Shown: positions 11,937 through 22,428 of the stretch, piece by piece
Position numbering within the stretch: the first letter of the stretch is position 1
Layout of the letters: each line of letters begins with the position of its first letter
From: Albifimbria verrucaria
Taxonomy: Eukaryota; Ascomycota; Sordariomycetes; Hypocreales; Stachybotryaceae
Length of the DNA: 64,000 bases
Direction of reading: 5' to 3'
Assembly: GCA_020081605.1 (NCBI GenBank)
Contig: JAHREC010000062.1
Span: forward strand, 4,955,758 to 5,019,757
Notes under the pieces: generated by a model
The model's input: only the letters and a program-made list of their open reading frames with translations
Database searches by the model: none
Told to the model about the DNA's origin: nothing
Translations under genes and position numbers: made by a program

Positions 11937-12022
11937 CAGCTACTTCTGTATATAATAGCTTTTTATATATTGAAGATAGTGCGTATAGTCTCTGCTTATC
12001 AATTCCTTCGCATGATTCTATA
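11937..12022 (-). pseudogene. Relic of the 3' end of the cytochrome P450 gene
   Basis: About 85 bp match the last codons and 3' flank of the P450 gene at 22364-22453. GAAGACAGCTACTTC, TAGTCTCTGCT and ATCAATTCCTTCGCA are shared in order, with transitions between. The relic is joined directly to the dioxygenase-end copy starting at about 12030, so two unrelated gene ends are fused here. Confidence 0.6.
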
Positions 12023-12029
12023 TTAGTGA

Positions 12030-13190
12030 TTGAGTATAGCAGAGAAGAAGGAACCCCATTCGGCCGGACCCACAGTCGTGGGAGCGTAAAGAATGTCGTA
12101 ATTATAAGGTAAACTCGTATTTTAATTAATATTATTCATCCCAAAGAATTCATTTTAGAGAATATAACCTAATAGAATAGGACAGAGTTAAACAGATCAT
12201 GCCATAAATAGAATAGTGGTTTCTTAATCTCGGGGAAGTTTTCGTAAATATATTATATTACTTATCTATTAAATATGTATAGGCAGCGGGGTATTGATAT
12301 TTACGTTTAGTTAAGTTGGTTTATAGTTAGCCGCCTATATTATTTCTCCCCAAGGAGCATAGGCAGACCTAAGAGTGATATATAAGAGTAAAATAGTGTT
12401 GCTAAGAGTTCCTTGAGCATGGAGCAAGGTTAACTTTTGGTCAGAGCTTTCGAGTTCCTCAGTACGCCTCGAATTGGGGCAGGGTTGCCTCAAGGGTTTA
12501 AGAAATCAAGGGCGTTCTGAATAGTTAGGAGGCTGAACCACGATTCGACACGAGTCCGACCGCCATTGATTTTACTGCACTTAAAGGAAGGCAGTGGGGT
12601 CGACTAAGAGGCGTGGATGATCACGTACTTTCCTGCCACTGGTAGCTGAATAAAGACTAGCCATCTTGAATATACATTTGATCTTCAAGTTGCCTCATCA
12701 ATTAAACAGCCATATTCTCTGTATTCATAGTAGGAAATGCAAACGCCTGCGTTGGCTCAGACTATCTAGCATACCGAAGTTTCAGAGAGGATATTTATTT
12801 ATTCATATGTTCAACGTCCGGATGTAATTCACACATCATTAAATACTACAATTATCCTCATCACAACTGAAAAAGACGCAGCACACTAACGGAGGGTGAT
12901 AAACATAGCCGGTGACTGGATTTCCAGTGTCGAAAGGTGCTTATTGTTGAACTTTAAACTTTATGCTAATGGACTTCAGAATAGTTAATTCTTAACTATT
13001 AATCAGGGCTAGTACCAGAATTTAATAATACTAATTTAAAATAATACAGATTCCTTTCGATAAAACACAGCATCATAACTTCCTAAGCCAGGGTCTTGCA
13101 GTTTCTATACTCTAATATGATCTTTGCTAGAGCTATCACTATTATACTTAGCGTTCTATAGCTAGACTGCTGTAAGTCTACTAGTGGTCT
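12030..13190 (+). repeat. Duplicated segment, copy B (degraded dioxygenase 3' end to MFS 3' end)
   Basis: This is a diverged copy of 5940-6670. Near 12061 it still shows the final dioxygenase codons (TTCGGCCG followed by CAGTCGTGGGAG), but there is no dioxygenase gene body upstream. It has acquired many C-to-T and G-to-A changes and extra AT-rich sequence. Its right edge runs into the stop codon of the transporter at 13189. Confidence 0.72.
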
Positions 13191-14468
13191 AGGCTAAATA
13201 TTTTGTGGTTGTCGTCTTTTTACTCCGTATCATTCTCGCAATTGCAAATAAAACTGTTGCAATTAATGTTATTCCGCCAGCATAACCAATCATTGCAAAC
13301 CAGCGGACTCTCGAATAGTCGCCCAATATAGCTCCTCCGATTGGCGGTCCTACGAGGACCGCAAAACCTGCTGTGAAAGTTACCATTCCCATTCTCGTAC
13401 CTATTCGACTTGGGTCGCTCGATAGAGCAACGGTGACTGGTTGAAACATGGCCATTATACCACCTGTAGATGCTCCGTAGAAAAGCGAGAAGACCACGAG
13501 GCCACCGATATCATGGACTCCCATCCAAGCGAACATGACTATAGTAGTGAGAGCCGACATTGCTATTTGTATGTTCAGATGCCCTAAGTGGTCGGCTAGG
13601 TAGTTTGTGATGAGTCGCCCTGGAACACTTCCAGCATTGAGCAGTGTGACAAAGTACGCTGAAAAATCCAATTGTCCGATGTCCAACTTGACAGCAAACA
13701 GTTGAATATAGAAATATCCAATGTAGATTGAGAGAGATGCAAAAATGATCCATACATAAACAGCATGAATCTGCGGTCCTGTAATGCCGACTTATCCACG
13801 ATTGACCTCACCGGTCCAGCTGCTCGTGTTCGAACCCGAAAGACAAATATAGGAATGAGGACAAGGCCAGAATAATAATGGCTAAAGCACGGCAGGTCCA
13901 GCTGAAGCCAATCCTGGTTTGGAGCCTGCTGAATAAAATAGGAAAGACAATGCCGGCAATTGGCGAGCCAGTGGCGGCGATACCCAGGGCCGTGGCTTGA
14001 CGCCGCCGGAAGTACTGGGATAAGAGCGCCGCCGACGGAACATAAGCGAGACCGCATCCGATGCCGATACAAACGCCCTGGGCCAGGATAAAGTGCCAAT
14101 ATTCATAGGCTAATGAGGTCATGAACTGTCCTACCACAACAAGAAAGAGTCCTCCAAGCAACAGCTGGCGAAAGTGACCCTTATCGAACAAAGCTCCTGA
14201 AATAGGACCAAGAATTAATAGAAGAGCTCCTGAAGAGAACCGATCCATGACACCGCGGATGGGGAGGTTGTCGATAATAGGGTTTTTCGTAATAAGCCTG
14301 GAATACGCCAAAAGTGTTTGCTAGTCCCCATGTCACAACGAAGACTGCCCACATTCCCAAGACCTGTAGCCATGCTACATAGCCACCATCTGGAGGAGTA
14401 TTTTCTTCCCTTGTCGAAGTGTTTATATCTGTGCCCGAAGTGGTTGATTCGACTGCCGAGTTGCTCAT
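13189..14468 (-). CDS. MFS transporter, monocarboxylate (MCT)-like family
   Basis: This is a plasma-membrane or vesicle transporter with about 12 predicted helices. The N-terminus carries the signature PPDGGYVAWLQVLG of fungal MCT-like major facilitator proteins, preceded by an acidic cytosolic tail. Later segments include GVCIGIGCGLAYVPS, YFRRRQATALGIAATGSPIAG and GRLITNYLADHLG, typical of this family. The start is the ATG at 14466-14468. Four frame changes (13741-13745, 13839-13841, 14222-14223, 14283-14287) each fit one base missing from an A/T run. With them repaired the protein is about 427 aa without introns. A metabolite-exporter role in the neighbouring cluster is possible but is inference. 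Confidence 0.85.
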
Positions 14469-15364
14469 CACAGGGGTGATCTGATAGACGCACTCATCAT
14501 TGGGATTGTGGCCACCATGCTGAAAACACTGTAACCTGGAAATACTATAACAGAATTGATGTTCTCTAAGACATACCAGCAAAAGGAGAGAAAGCAGTAC
14601 CGTGCGCTACTTATAGAGACGAAGAGCCGCAGGGTGCGTCTCAGAGTTATGGATCTTATGGCTTTACAGGGCAAGTCTTTCTTATCCGATCTACGTAATA
14701 GGACAACTGCCATTGCCTTTCTGTTTCTCCTTATGGCAACTTTTGAAGAGCCGGCGCATCTACAGGTCATTGCTGGCAACTCGACGGCAAGGCGTCCAAT
14801 TATAATAGGCTCAGCTTCGACATATCGATTCCAGACCCGCCATGTGCCGATCGCCCCATCTCGTCTCCACATCACCCCGAAGCCATTTCGCTGCCCCGTT
14901 TGAATAAGACGAAATCCATGAGCTGCAGTATCCATGCTCAAGGATTATTTCAAGGCACTGGAATGCGTATGAAGCATCTGTGTTCATAAGAGGGATTTTC
15001 TTTTTATCACAATCTTACATACCACTATTTGTCAGTATTTGCCCTTCTGTAAAATTGGAGACCCAACCCCTGCACAAGAAAGAGCCAGCCGCCCTAGGTT
15101 CATTGAATTCTGAAGTTTTGACTATGTTTACTTGGTTCGAGCAAAGCACTTGGCAGACGTATCGATCTGACCTGGGCCAGCACGCACAACCGCGCTTTTG
15201 GAAACTATTTAATCCTATTGCCTTTTGTTGGCATCGCTATTTGGTTTTGTGACGGAATCTTGGGAGTGGCTAAGGATGCTATGACTTGAATTGCCTGAGA
15301 AACATGTACTTGCATGATTATTGTACACTGTAAAAACGAAACTAAAATCTGAACGCCCTTCTTT
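14469..15364. other. Intergenic; one open frame of doubtful status
   Basis: A minus-strand frame runs from 14941 to 14468 and begins MSMDTAAHGFRLIQTG, but no domain is recognised and its 3' part overlaps the transporter leader. I treat it as unsupported. Nothing else was identified. Confidence 0.35.
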
Positions 15365-17109
15365 TTATTCTCCAAGCAAGGTGGGATGTTCGGCGAGGTT
15401 TGCCCAGAAATTCATCTCAAAATCCCACGGCTGCAGCTCAAAATATGGATCCCACAGCCCTAGCTCTGAAGTTTGCGAGATCGACGGTGGTCCCGGTTGC
15501 GTCTGACTTGGGCCCCACAGAAATGGGTCGGCAACTCTTCCCATTGCTGGTGGATTTTATGTCGAAGCTCACTGGACACAATGTCAGCAAAAGGAGAGAT
15601 GCAGTTGGCAAATGTCGGCCAACTTGCCTTGCTGCACGCGCCTTGCTGGCGCGTTGTCTATCTCGCAGAAGCTTCATAATCTCTTCCTTGAGCCGTGCAA
15701 ATAGTACGAGCCGGCGAGTATCAGCTGTATAGTTGATCGCCGCTGTCGTCCAACTATCAGCTTGTCGCGGAGCTTGGCTGCTGCTATCATAGGCATAGTG
15801 ATCCCATGGTAGGTTCGACCATTCCGGCGCCTGGAAGACACAGTATTCCCCGATGACACGCGGTGGTCGGCCTAAAAAAATCGCCAGCTCTTTGTCTCCT
15901 GCGTAGATGCGCGCAAAACATGCTTTTCGCAGCTCTGCCAGAAAAAGGGTACATTTTGCGTGTTTTCATTGGCAGCCTGTTCATGTAAGCCTAGAGCAAA
16001 CAGAGAGGAAGCCATGTCTCCCATGCTTCGCCAAAACACTAAGCCTGAGATAAGGTAAGATACAGCATCAAACCGTTCTTCCGACAGGGTCATGACGTAC
16101 TCTGATCGCCGTCTACCTGTGAAAGAAGAATGAGATTCTCATATTGTAGAACAAGCTGCAGGTCACTTAGGTTACCCAGAGATCGGCACGCGTCCAAACA
16201 AGCATCACTGAGCGATGTCAACGTCATTGCAAGGCGACGACGCTGCTCTCCATTCTTGAAGAGGCTGATATAGGACGGAATCTCCATACAGGCTCTTCCG
16301 ACAGCGGTGAAGAAGAAACCAACGACTTCCCACCTAAGGTGTGAGCCCAGATATGCCACGAAGTCATCTATAGTTGATTCCTTGTTAAGGTCCACTTGTG
16401 CTTGAGTATTTGCAAGTAATATCCTTGCCAGGGAATCCAGATGACTGCTCTGGTCCTGAGGTATTGCACCAATTGACGCCAGAGACTCGTAGAGGTTCAA
16501 AACAGCAACTCTACTGCATTGGACAAAGGGTTGCGCGAGGGCAAGGTTCGCGCCTGTCACTGTCCACGTGTCGAGGAGTCGGATCAGAGAATGGACATCT
16601 AATTGCCCGAGACGGGTCAGAGTGTCAATATCCTGGGGACGAACCGGGTCCCTGCCTTGCGGCCTTTCCTCCGCATTATATGAAGTCGTAAGTCCTTTAG
16701 CATAGTCAGGAACTGGCCTCGACTGACTAGATACCTGCTTAAAGATGGCTGCATGACTATATGCTCCTAAAAATCCTGGATTGGTATAGTGACGTGAAGA
16801 GGCCAGCGGGGGACACTCGGCTAGGATAGTTGCCTGCCTCACTAATATTTGCAGGGAAGGGAGGACAGCAAAGCTGTGATCGAGCTGTCACTGTTGGCAG
16901 TAAGCTTTGTCGGCCCGTTATTAGCCAGGGTCTATATCGACCTACCTAGAAGTGGATGATTCCTCGAATCTCCGTCTGAAAGGACTAGATCTATAACGAC
17001 ACACCGCAGTCTGCCCACGACATGAGCAGCGCGAGCAGGCCGGCAGCTTGTGATCGCAAGCGAGCTTGGACTTCCGACATGGTTCGCAAGCTGGGTGCCT
17101 CACACTCAT
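15365..17109 (-). CDS. Zn2Cys6 transcription factor (second)
   Basis: The N-terminal zinc cluster is HPACEPCRKSKLACDHKLPA followed by CSRC and a final CRYR. Next come a variable linker, a middle region with NPGFLGAYSHAAIFKQV and a C-terminal regulatory part with WRSMGDMASSLFALGLHE, ELRKACFARIYAGDKELA and FLGRPPRV, typical of fungal Zn2Cys6 proteins. The ATG at 17107-17109 lies five codons before the first Cys. An intron follows the cluster exon. A GC-AG intron (15572-15627) leads into WEELPTHFC, and a possible last exon ends at 15365. Frame changes at 15942-15946 and 16808-16812 fit missing bases in runs; one near 16099 is less clear. It is the regulator nearest the MFS gene. Targets are unknown. 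Confidence 0.8.
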
Positions 17110-17880
17110 TTCATTTCCCGAGACACTGGCGATCGCAGTACCGTATTGTCGGTGAAAGAAGATGGCGTTCGTCAATGACAAGATCGCAAGTCGCCGGCGC
17201 TTCAGATCGGCGTGGAATGGATATCAAGCCCCACAATACCCCGACTACTGGATGCTGTGTAAACGTGGATGACGTCTTGAGTATCTCGTTTGCTATTATG
17301 CCTAACTTTAGCATTAATAAAAAAGCGATAGTAATTATGATATAGGTATAGCGATTAGGATATCGATAGTTATTTAAATGCCCTGGGAGTAATTTAATCA
17401 GAGTTACTAACTGTCCCCGGCCATTAGTTGGTGCTTTGCTCTGGAAACATGTGGTTCTTTTCGAAACTCCTAGCCAAGATCCCTGCATCAAACGAACTAA
17501 TGCTTCTGTCAATCCACACCATTCCGTTTTTGAAGCCACATCCACTTAACAAAGACAGAAGTCTTACACCTCTCGTCTTCCAATCCGAAATAGTGGAAAC
17601 AGTCCACCCAGTGCCTCTGCGCGATCCTGGCAAAGGCAAAGAGTGGCCCGAGAGAGAAAACTTACCACGTCATTGAGTCTGAGGGCTTGATGCGATACTC
17701 ATTCGTGTCATCTGGCCCGCGCCCAGAGTCGGGCCAGTCTTTCCTGAATTTATCAATTCGGTGCAGCCGTCAGCTCACGCACAGGAGAGATGGTTATCTA
17801 ATTCTTTCGCGACAAACTCAGCAAGGGTGCGCTCTAGGGCTGAACCATCTGCTACACAGTCATACATACATACACATGTC
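17110..17880. other. 5' flank of the second Zn2Cys6 gene, partly duplicated
   Basis: Bases 17140-17300 recur in RIP-altered form at 19580-19740. The frames from 17424 to 17676 on both strands show no recognisable domain. No other feature was seen. Confidence 0.4.
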
Positions 17881-18480
17881 TACTTGCATGGGCCATTTAT
17901 TACTATTTTATAGTGAAACTGATGGTAAACAAAGATTAAAGGCCACCCATTTAAAGTCTTTTATAGCGGGATAACTTGTTCGACAAGCAAATCTCCTATA
18001 CTTTACGGCTGGATCCCTCCGAACAGGAAGAACTTCGATAATTGGAAATTGCGGTACTTATTTGCATAGCCCGGATAGATTACATGGATTAAACTTGCTG
18101 CGTGATTATATTTAACTGCTCTGTGCCTCAAAATTAATCGCTTTTTCATTCCGACGCATAGCTTTTATTCACACTCAAACAAACGACAAAACGGGCTTGG
18201 TATGGTCCTACCCTATGCTAATTTATATCCAGCCTGCATGAAACCAAGAAAAATAAGCTTTGGTATGTCGTTGACAGTTGTTACTTATAACCCCTTATCC
18301 GTGCCTCTGGTACGATTTATAGAATACGTTACCCTGCAACTGAGATTTTTATCGGTGATGACTTCAATCTGGAATTACTGACGTAATCCAGCAAATTTCA
18401 ATTGTGCTAAAAGCGGATCTGGTTACAGTAAGTCGAAACAGAGCCCTGTAATAAATTGTAATATATTCTCCAAATTCCGC
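17880..18480 (+). repeat. Repeat copy related to 10910-11760
   Basis: This is the less altered partner of the repeat at 10910-11760, in the same orientation, with higher GC content. It carries no recognised coding sequence. Its right part contains ATTAATCGCTTTTTC and CATAGCTTTTATTCAC, matched in the other copy. Confidence 0.6.
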
Positions 18481-20237
18481 CTGAGGATCAAGCTTAGAGA
18501 ACTACTGTTGTATGGCTTGGTGTAGCGGTCAGTGCCTTTCCTCTTGGGCAAATTATTGTGTTACCTTAATAATTCCAGGGTGATGTTAGTGAAGAGTCCA
18601 ATTCTAAGATGCAGGATACAAGCTGTACAAACCACGTTTTGCCTTTAGATTTGGTTCTGTGTATTACTGATACGGAATAAGGCAGGTGTTAACATCACTG
18701 GAAGCAGTTTGTTATTATGAGAGAGAAACCGATGTAGTCGAGTTATCTAGGGTTAACCTGCATCTCTTCTCAACCCAATTACAGTTTTTTTCATTTCAGA
18801 GTAATAGTTACTTATTTTATACCTTTATACAAAAGCGATTTGTCCCCATATAATATAGACAGCCATATATGAAGAATAGCCTACTAGTGGTTGAACAGCC
18901 CACCAGCACTCCGCTAAACAGACAACCACCCGTAACAAACAGTATCCTAACATAACATTACTACTTCGGAGAGATAACGGAGCTCGTTAATTACATCGGG
19001 CCAATGCTCAGCATCCTAGCACATCTAGGGATATATGACACCTTATTTATGTCCACAAAGACTGTGAAAGACTAAAATGATTATTTCCCATAAATAGCCC
19101 TTGCCTAAGTGTAGAGCTTCAAGGGCCTATAGCCTTATTCGATCTAAACGTACTCTGTGTCAAACCTGATCTCATCTTGACAGCAGTGCTTCGTTGTATA
19201 ATGTCTTGCAATCTAACATCATGCCCTATGCAAAAGCAAAGTAGCCTAAGCGGTTCGGGTATCTAATCGATTTTCTGACGGCTTCTTGAAGTGATTATGA
19301 AGACGTCTCATACCAAGTTTGTTCTTCCTTAGTTGGTTCTTTAGAGCCACCCAGATTACCTAGGAAGGCTTGAATTTGATAAAGAGAGTGCCTACCTCCA
19401 ACCTCGTTGGCAAAAGCAATAGCAGGACAAATCCAATTTTCTAGAAAAGGTTGATGCAACGATAGATCCACAACTTCAGACCTAATTAGTTCCCAAAAAC
19501 GAGCATTAGACATGCCTATCTTTAGATACTCGAAACCGAAAACTTGTCCTGGGGCTGTAAGTTTTGAAATGAGGATATGTTAGTGAAAAAAATTGCGTTT
19601 ATTAATCATGAGATCACAAGTCGCTGGCGCTTCGGATTTAAGGGGAATAGAAACTAAGCCCTGTAATAGTCTGACTACAGGATACTTTATAAACGTAAAT
19701 AACAACATCTTTGGTATACCTTTCTAGAACTTATTAAGCATTCTTATAATTAGGTTAGCACTACCTTAGCCGTTTTACAGTGCATAATAGCAAGGCTTAG
19801 CAGAACTACTAAGCCTCTACGCAAGACGGGGCGTATATGACTGCCCCTGCAAAACCTATTCGACTGTTATATTTAAGATTTATAACCGTTGATTCATATT
19901 CTAGTCAAGGCAAACAATTAAGCAATATAATATAAAAGGTATATAGTAATAACACCCTCTTCACAGAAACATATACACTGCTGTTGATACTCTTCTATTT
20001 ATGTAAAGCGTTACCTTAATGGTCCTCACGTGCCGTCACCAAGCAGTCAGCAAGGAAATGGATCGAATTTTCATTAGGCAACTACGTCATAGGAACAACC
20101 TATATTTCGATCCAAGTGCTGCTAATAGTAACAACACATACATGAGGAACCTTAACCCCGCAACAGCTGGTTGATACTCCTTCTTCAATATTGATATATA
20201 TCCATCTGGACGGAGTTTCTTTGATTTTACCATAGAA
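18481..20237. other. AT-rich gene-poor stretch with a duplicated block at 19580-19740
   Basis: The block 19580-19740 is a RIP-like copy of 17140-17300: shared TCACAAGTCGC(T)GGCGCTTC and later blocks, with C-to-T and G-to-A changes. A minus-strand frame at 19295-19513 (72 aa, with GGRHSLYQIQAFLGNLGG) looks protein-like but is not assignable. Otherwise nothing is supported. Confidence 0.45.
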
Positions 20238-21723
20238 ATGGAGAGGCTGCCTCCCGAACTCCATCACCATGTCTTCGAGCAATTAAGTTGCAATGACCTC
20301 AAGGCCATGCGGCTGGCAAATAAATGGCATGCTGCACTTATCACCCCGGATTATTCGAAACCCTCCACCTTTGGGGCCCTGGGCATCGCTTCGGGCAGCC
20401 GCCCGTCAATATTAATCCCAATCGGGTTGAGTTCGGAGGACTTGCAAATGCTTTACCGAACCTTTTCTCCATCGCTCCTCATGTTAAAAAGCTGATATTC
20501 GCACCCGCATACTATCGAGAAGGTATAGGCAGATGCCGAATTCATTTCAATACCGTCTCTCGCTAACTGCGGTGACAGGGTTTTGGAATGACTATCAGAC
20601 ATCTGTATTGGATTTGGACAAACCAACAAGCATGGAACCCCCAGGCATTCATTCCAAAGTCTAGACGACGATGGCCAAGAGATAGAGTGGGATGATTATC
20701 GCCTCATCAAGCGGCGGCAGTCACTGGAGGAACAAAGAGAAACACTTTTAAAAGCAGAGAAGCGTTGGGCGCAAAGACGTGAGAGACAAACTGCAAACAA
20801 GGACAGCGACGAAACGTCTCTACAAGATCTCCTTAAGCTGATGACGTCTTTGGAAACGATTGAGATCCAGAAGTGGAGAATCCTGGAATACAATGGTCTC
20901 AAGTTCGATACGTAAGCCGTTCCACTGCCATTCACAGCTTGTAAACTCACGGGCTGATAGTGACCCTGACGCCTATGCCGGCAAACGATCGCCAAGGTAT
21001 CATAATCTTCAAATTCTGGCTAGCTGTTTTCAGAAAAGCCAGCGCCACATAGGGGAGATACACATGGAGAGCTTCGGCCCTCACCTCATTGAGGAGTCGG
21101 CTGAACTGCGCCATATATTCACGAAGTTACGATCCCTTAGATTAGGCGTTTTGCCAGAAGCTCTCGTCGAGAACTCGCCTATCCACCACACATTTACGCA
21201 GCTACTGAAACAGTCCTAGCCAACCCTTGAACGACTTCATTTAACCTGCCAGGAAATACCTCTCACCTCTGCACTTCATTTTGGCTCTCACGATTTGGGC
21301 AAAGTCTTGAGCGATGGAGATACTAATTTATCTTTAATATTCCCTAGACTGCAGCATTTCCGACTCGCAATGCTCAGAGTTACGACCGATTCCTTGCTCG
21401 GTTTTATCGCAGCTCAACCTCAAATAAATACACTGGAGTTCGAGCACGTGTATTTACGAACAATAGGCAAGGGATGGGCACACTTAATCAAAGCTCTTCC
21501 TAAAAGTATACAGACCTGGGAGGTCACAACAATGGTGGGCGAGATGCAGAAAGCGGACTATGCGGACTCTGATATTAAACATCACACTGCCAGATTCGAA
21601 TTTCAGCAGCTACCGTCTTTCGCGGCGACAGTTTGGGAACCCTTGGGATGGAGAAGCAAGCTTCTGCTCGGCTGGCGCTGTCGATTCCACAGAATGGAAC
21701 TTCCGCAGGACCAACTCTCCTAA
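20238..21723 (+). pseudogene. F-box protein pseudogene
   Basis: The N-terminus MERLPPELHHHVFEQL followed by CNDLKAMRLANK is an F-box, the SCF-ubiquitin-ligase adaptor module that binds Skp1. After one missing C at 20344-20347 the frame continues as LFETLHLWGPGHRFGQPP. An intron starts at about 20524. After a missing C at 20638-20642 come a charged coiled region (LIKRRQSLEEQRETLLKAEK) and a leucine-rich C-terminal part (LERLHLTC, FPRLQHFRLAMLRV). An in-frame TAG at 21217-21219 interrupts a continuous conserved frame and is best explained by a CAG-to-TAG transition. A further frame change near 20910 is unresolved. The in-frame stop supports decay; the runs may be sequence error. Confidence 0.65.
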
Positions 21724-22428
21724 CCCTAACTCCTCGCCCTATATTAGCTTCATGGCATTCTCGATCTGAGTCTCTCTTTCTTTGAATTGTTACAAACAAC
21801 ATTGCGGCAGGGCTTGTTAATATTTGCTTCCTTTGCGTTTGGCAATTATATATGATCTGATTAATGGTATTCTTGGTTTGGTTTGTGTATGTTTATAGAT
21901 CTAAAGCTTACCTCATGTATTTGCGAGTGTGGTGCTGAGTTAAGGATAAAGTTAAAGAACAGCTGTTGTATATTCTCCCACTCGGGGATTGACCATGTTA
22001 TTAATTAGAGAGGGCAACTTCAAGTTCCGGTCTAATCAGAGGAATCCGGGCAAGTGCATGCTGCCTCGGCCATTCGTTTCGACCGTTGCGTAGTAGTGGC
22101 TAATCTTCCTGGATATTGACTCTTGGCTAGCTCTAACATACTTTGGGAGGAATAATGACATCTCCCGATGGGAAAAGATAGCTGAGCTTACGGGATCCAT
22201 AGTACTGGGGGCGACCCTGCCGTACTTGCCCCTGAAATCGGTCGAAAGATCCTTTGCAATATCAAATTCATGAAGCCTATGAATAGAGAGCTTCATCTTT
22301 ACCGGATCATTGATGTCATTTGGACTGGTGGTAAACCAGATGGCCGGCGTACCTGTCCAGAAAAGAAGACAGCTACTTCCGTATGACGGCTTCGATTTAA
22401 TGAAGAGAGTGCACATAGTCTCTGCTCA
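21724..22428. other. Intergenic, 3' flank of the P450 gene
   Basis: A minus-strand frame at 22036-22416 has no recognised domain and lies in the P450 3' flank. No other feature was seen. Confidence 0.4.

Noticed and set aside
14468..14941. 157-aa minus-strand open frame upstream of the transporter
   Set aside because: It has no domain, overlaps the MFS leader and shows unusual composition; it is not enough to call a gene.
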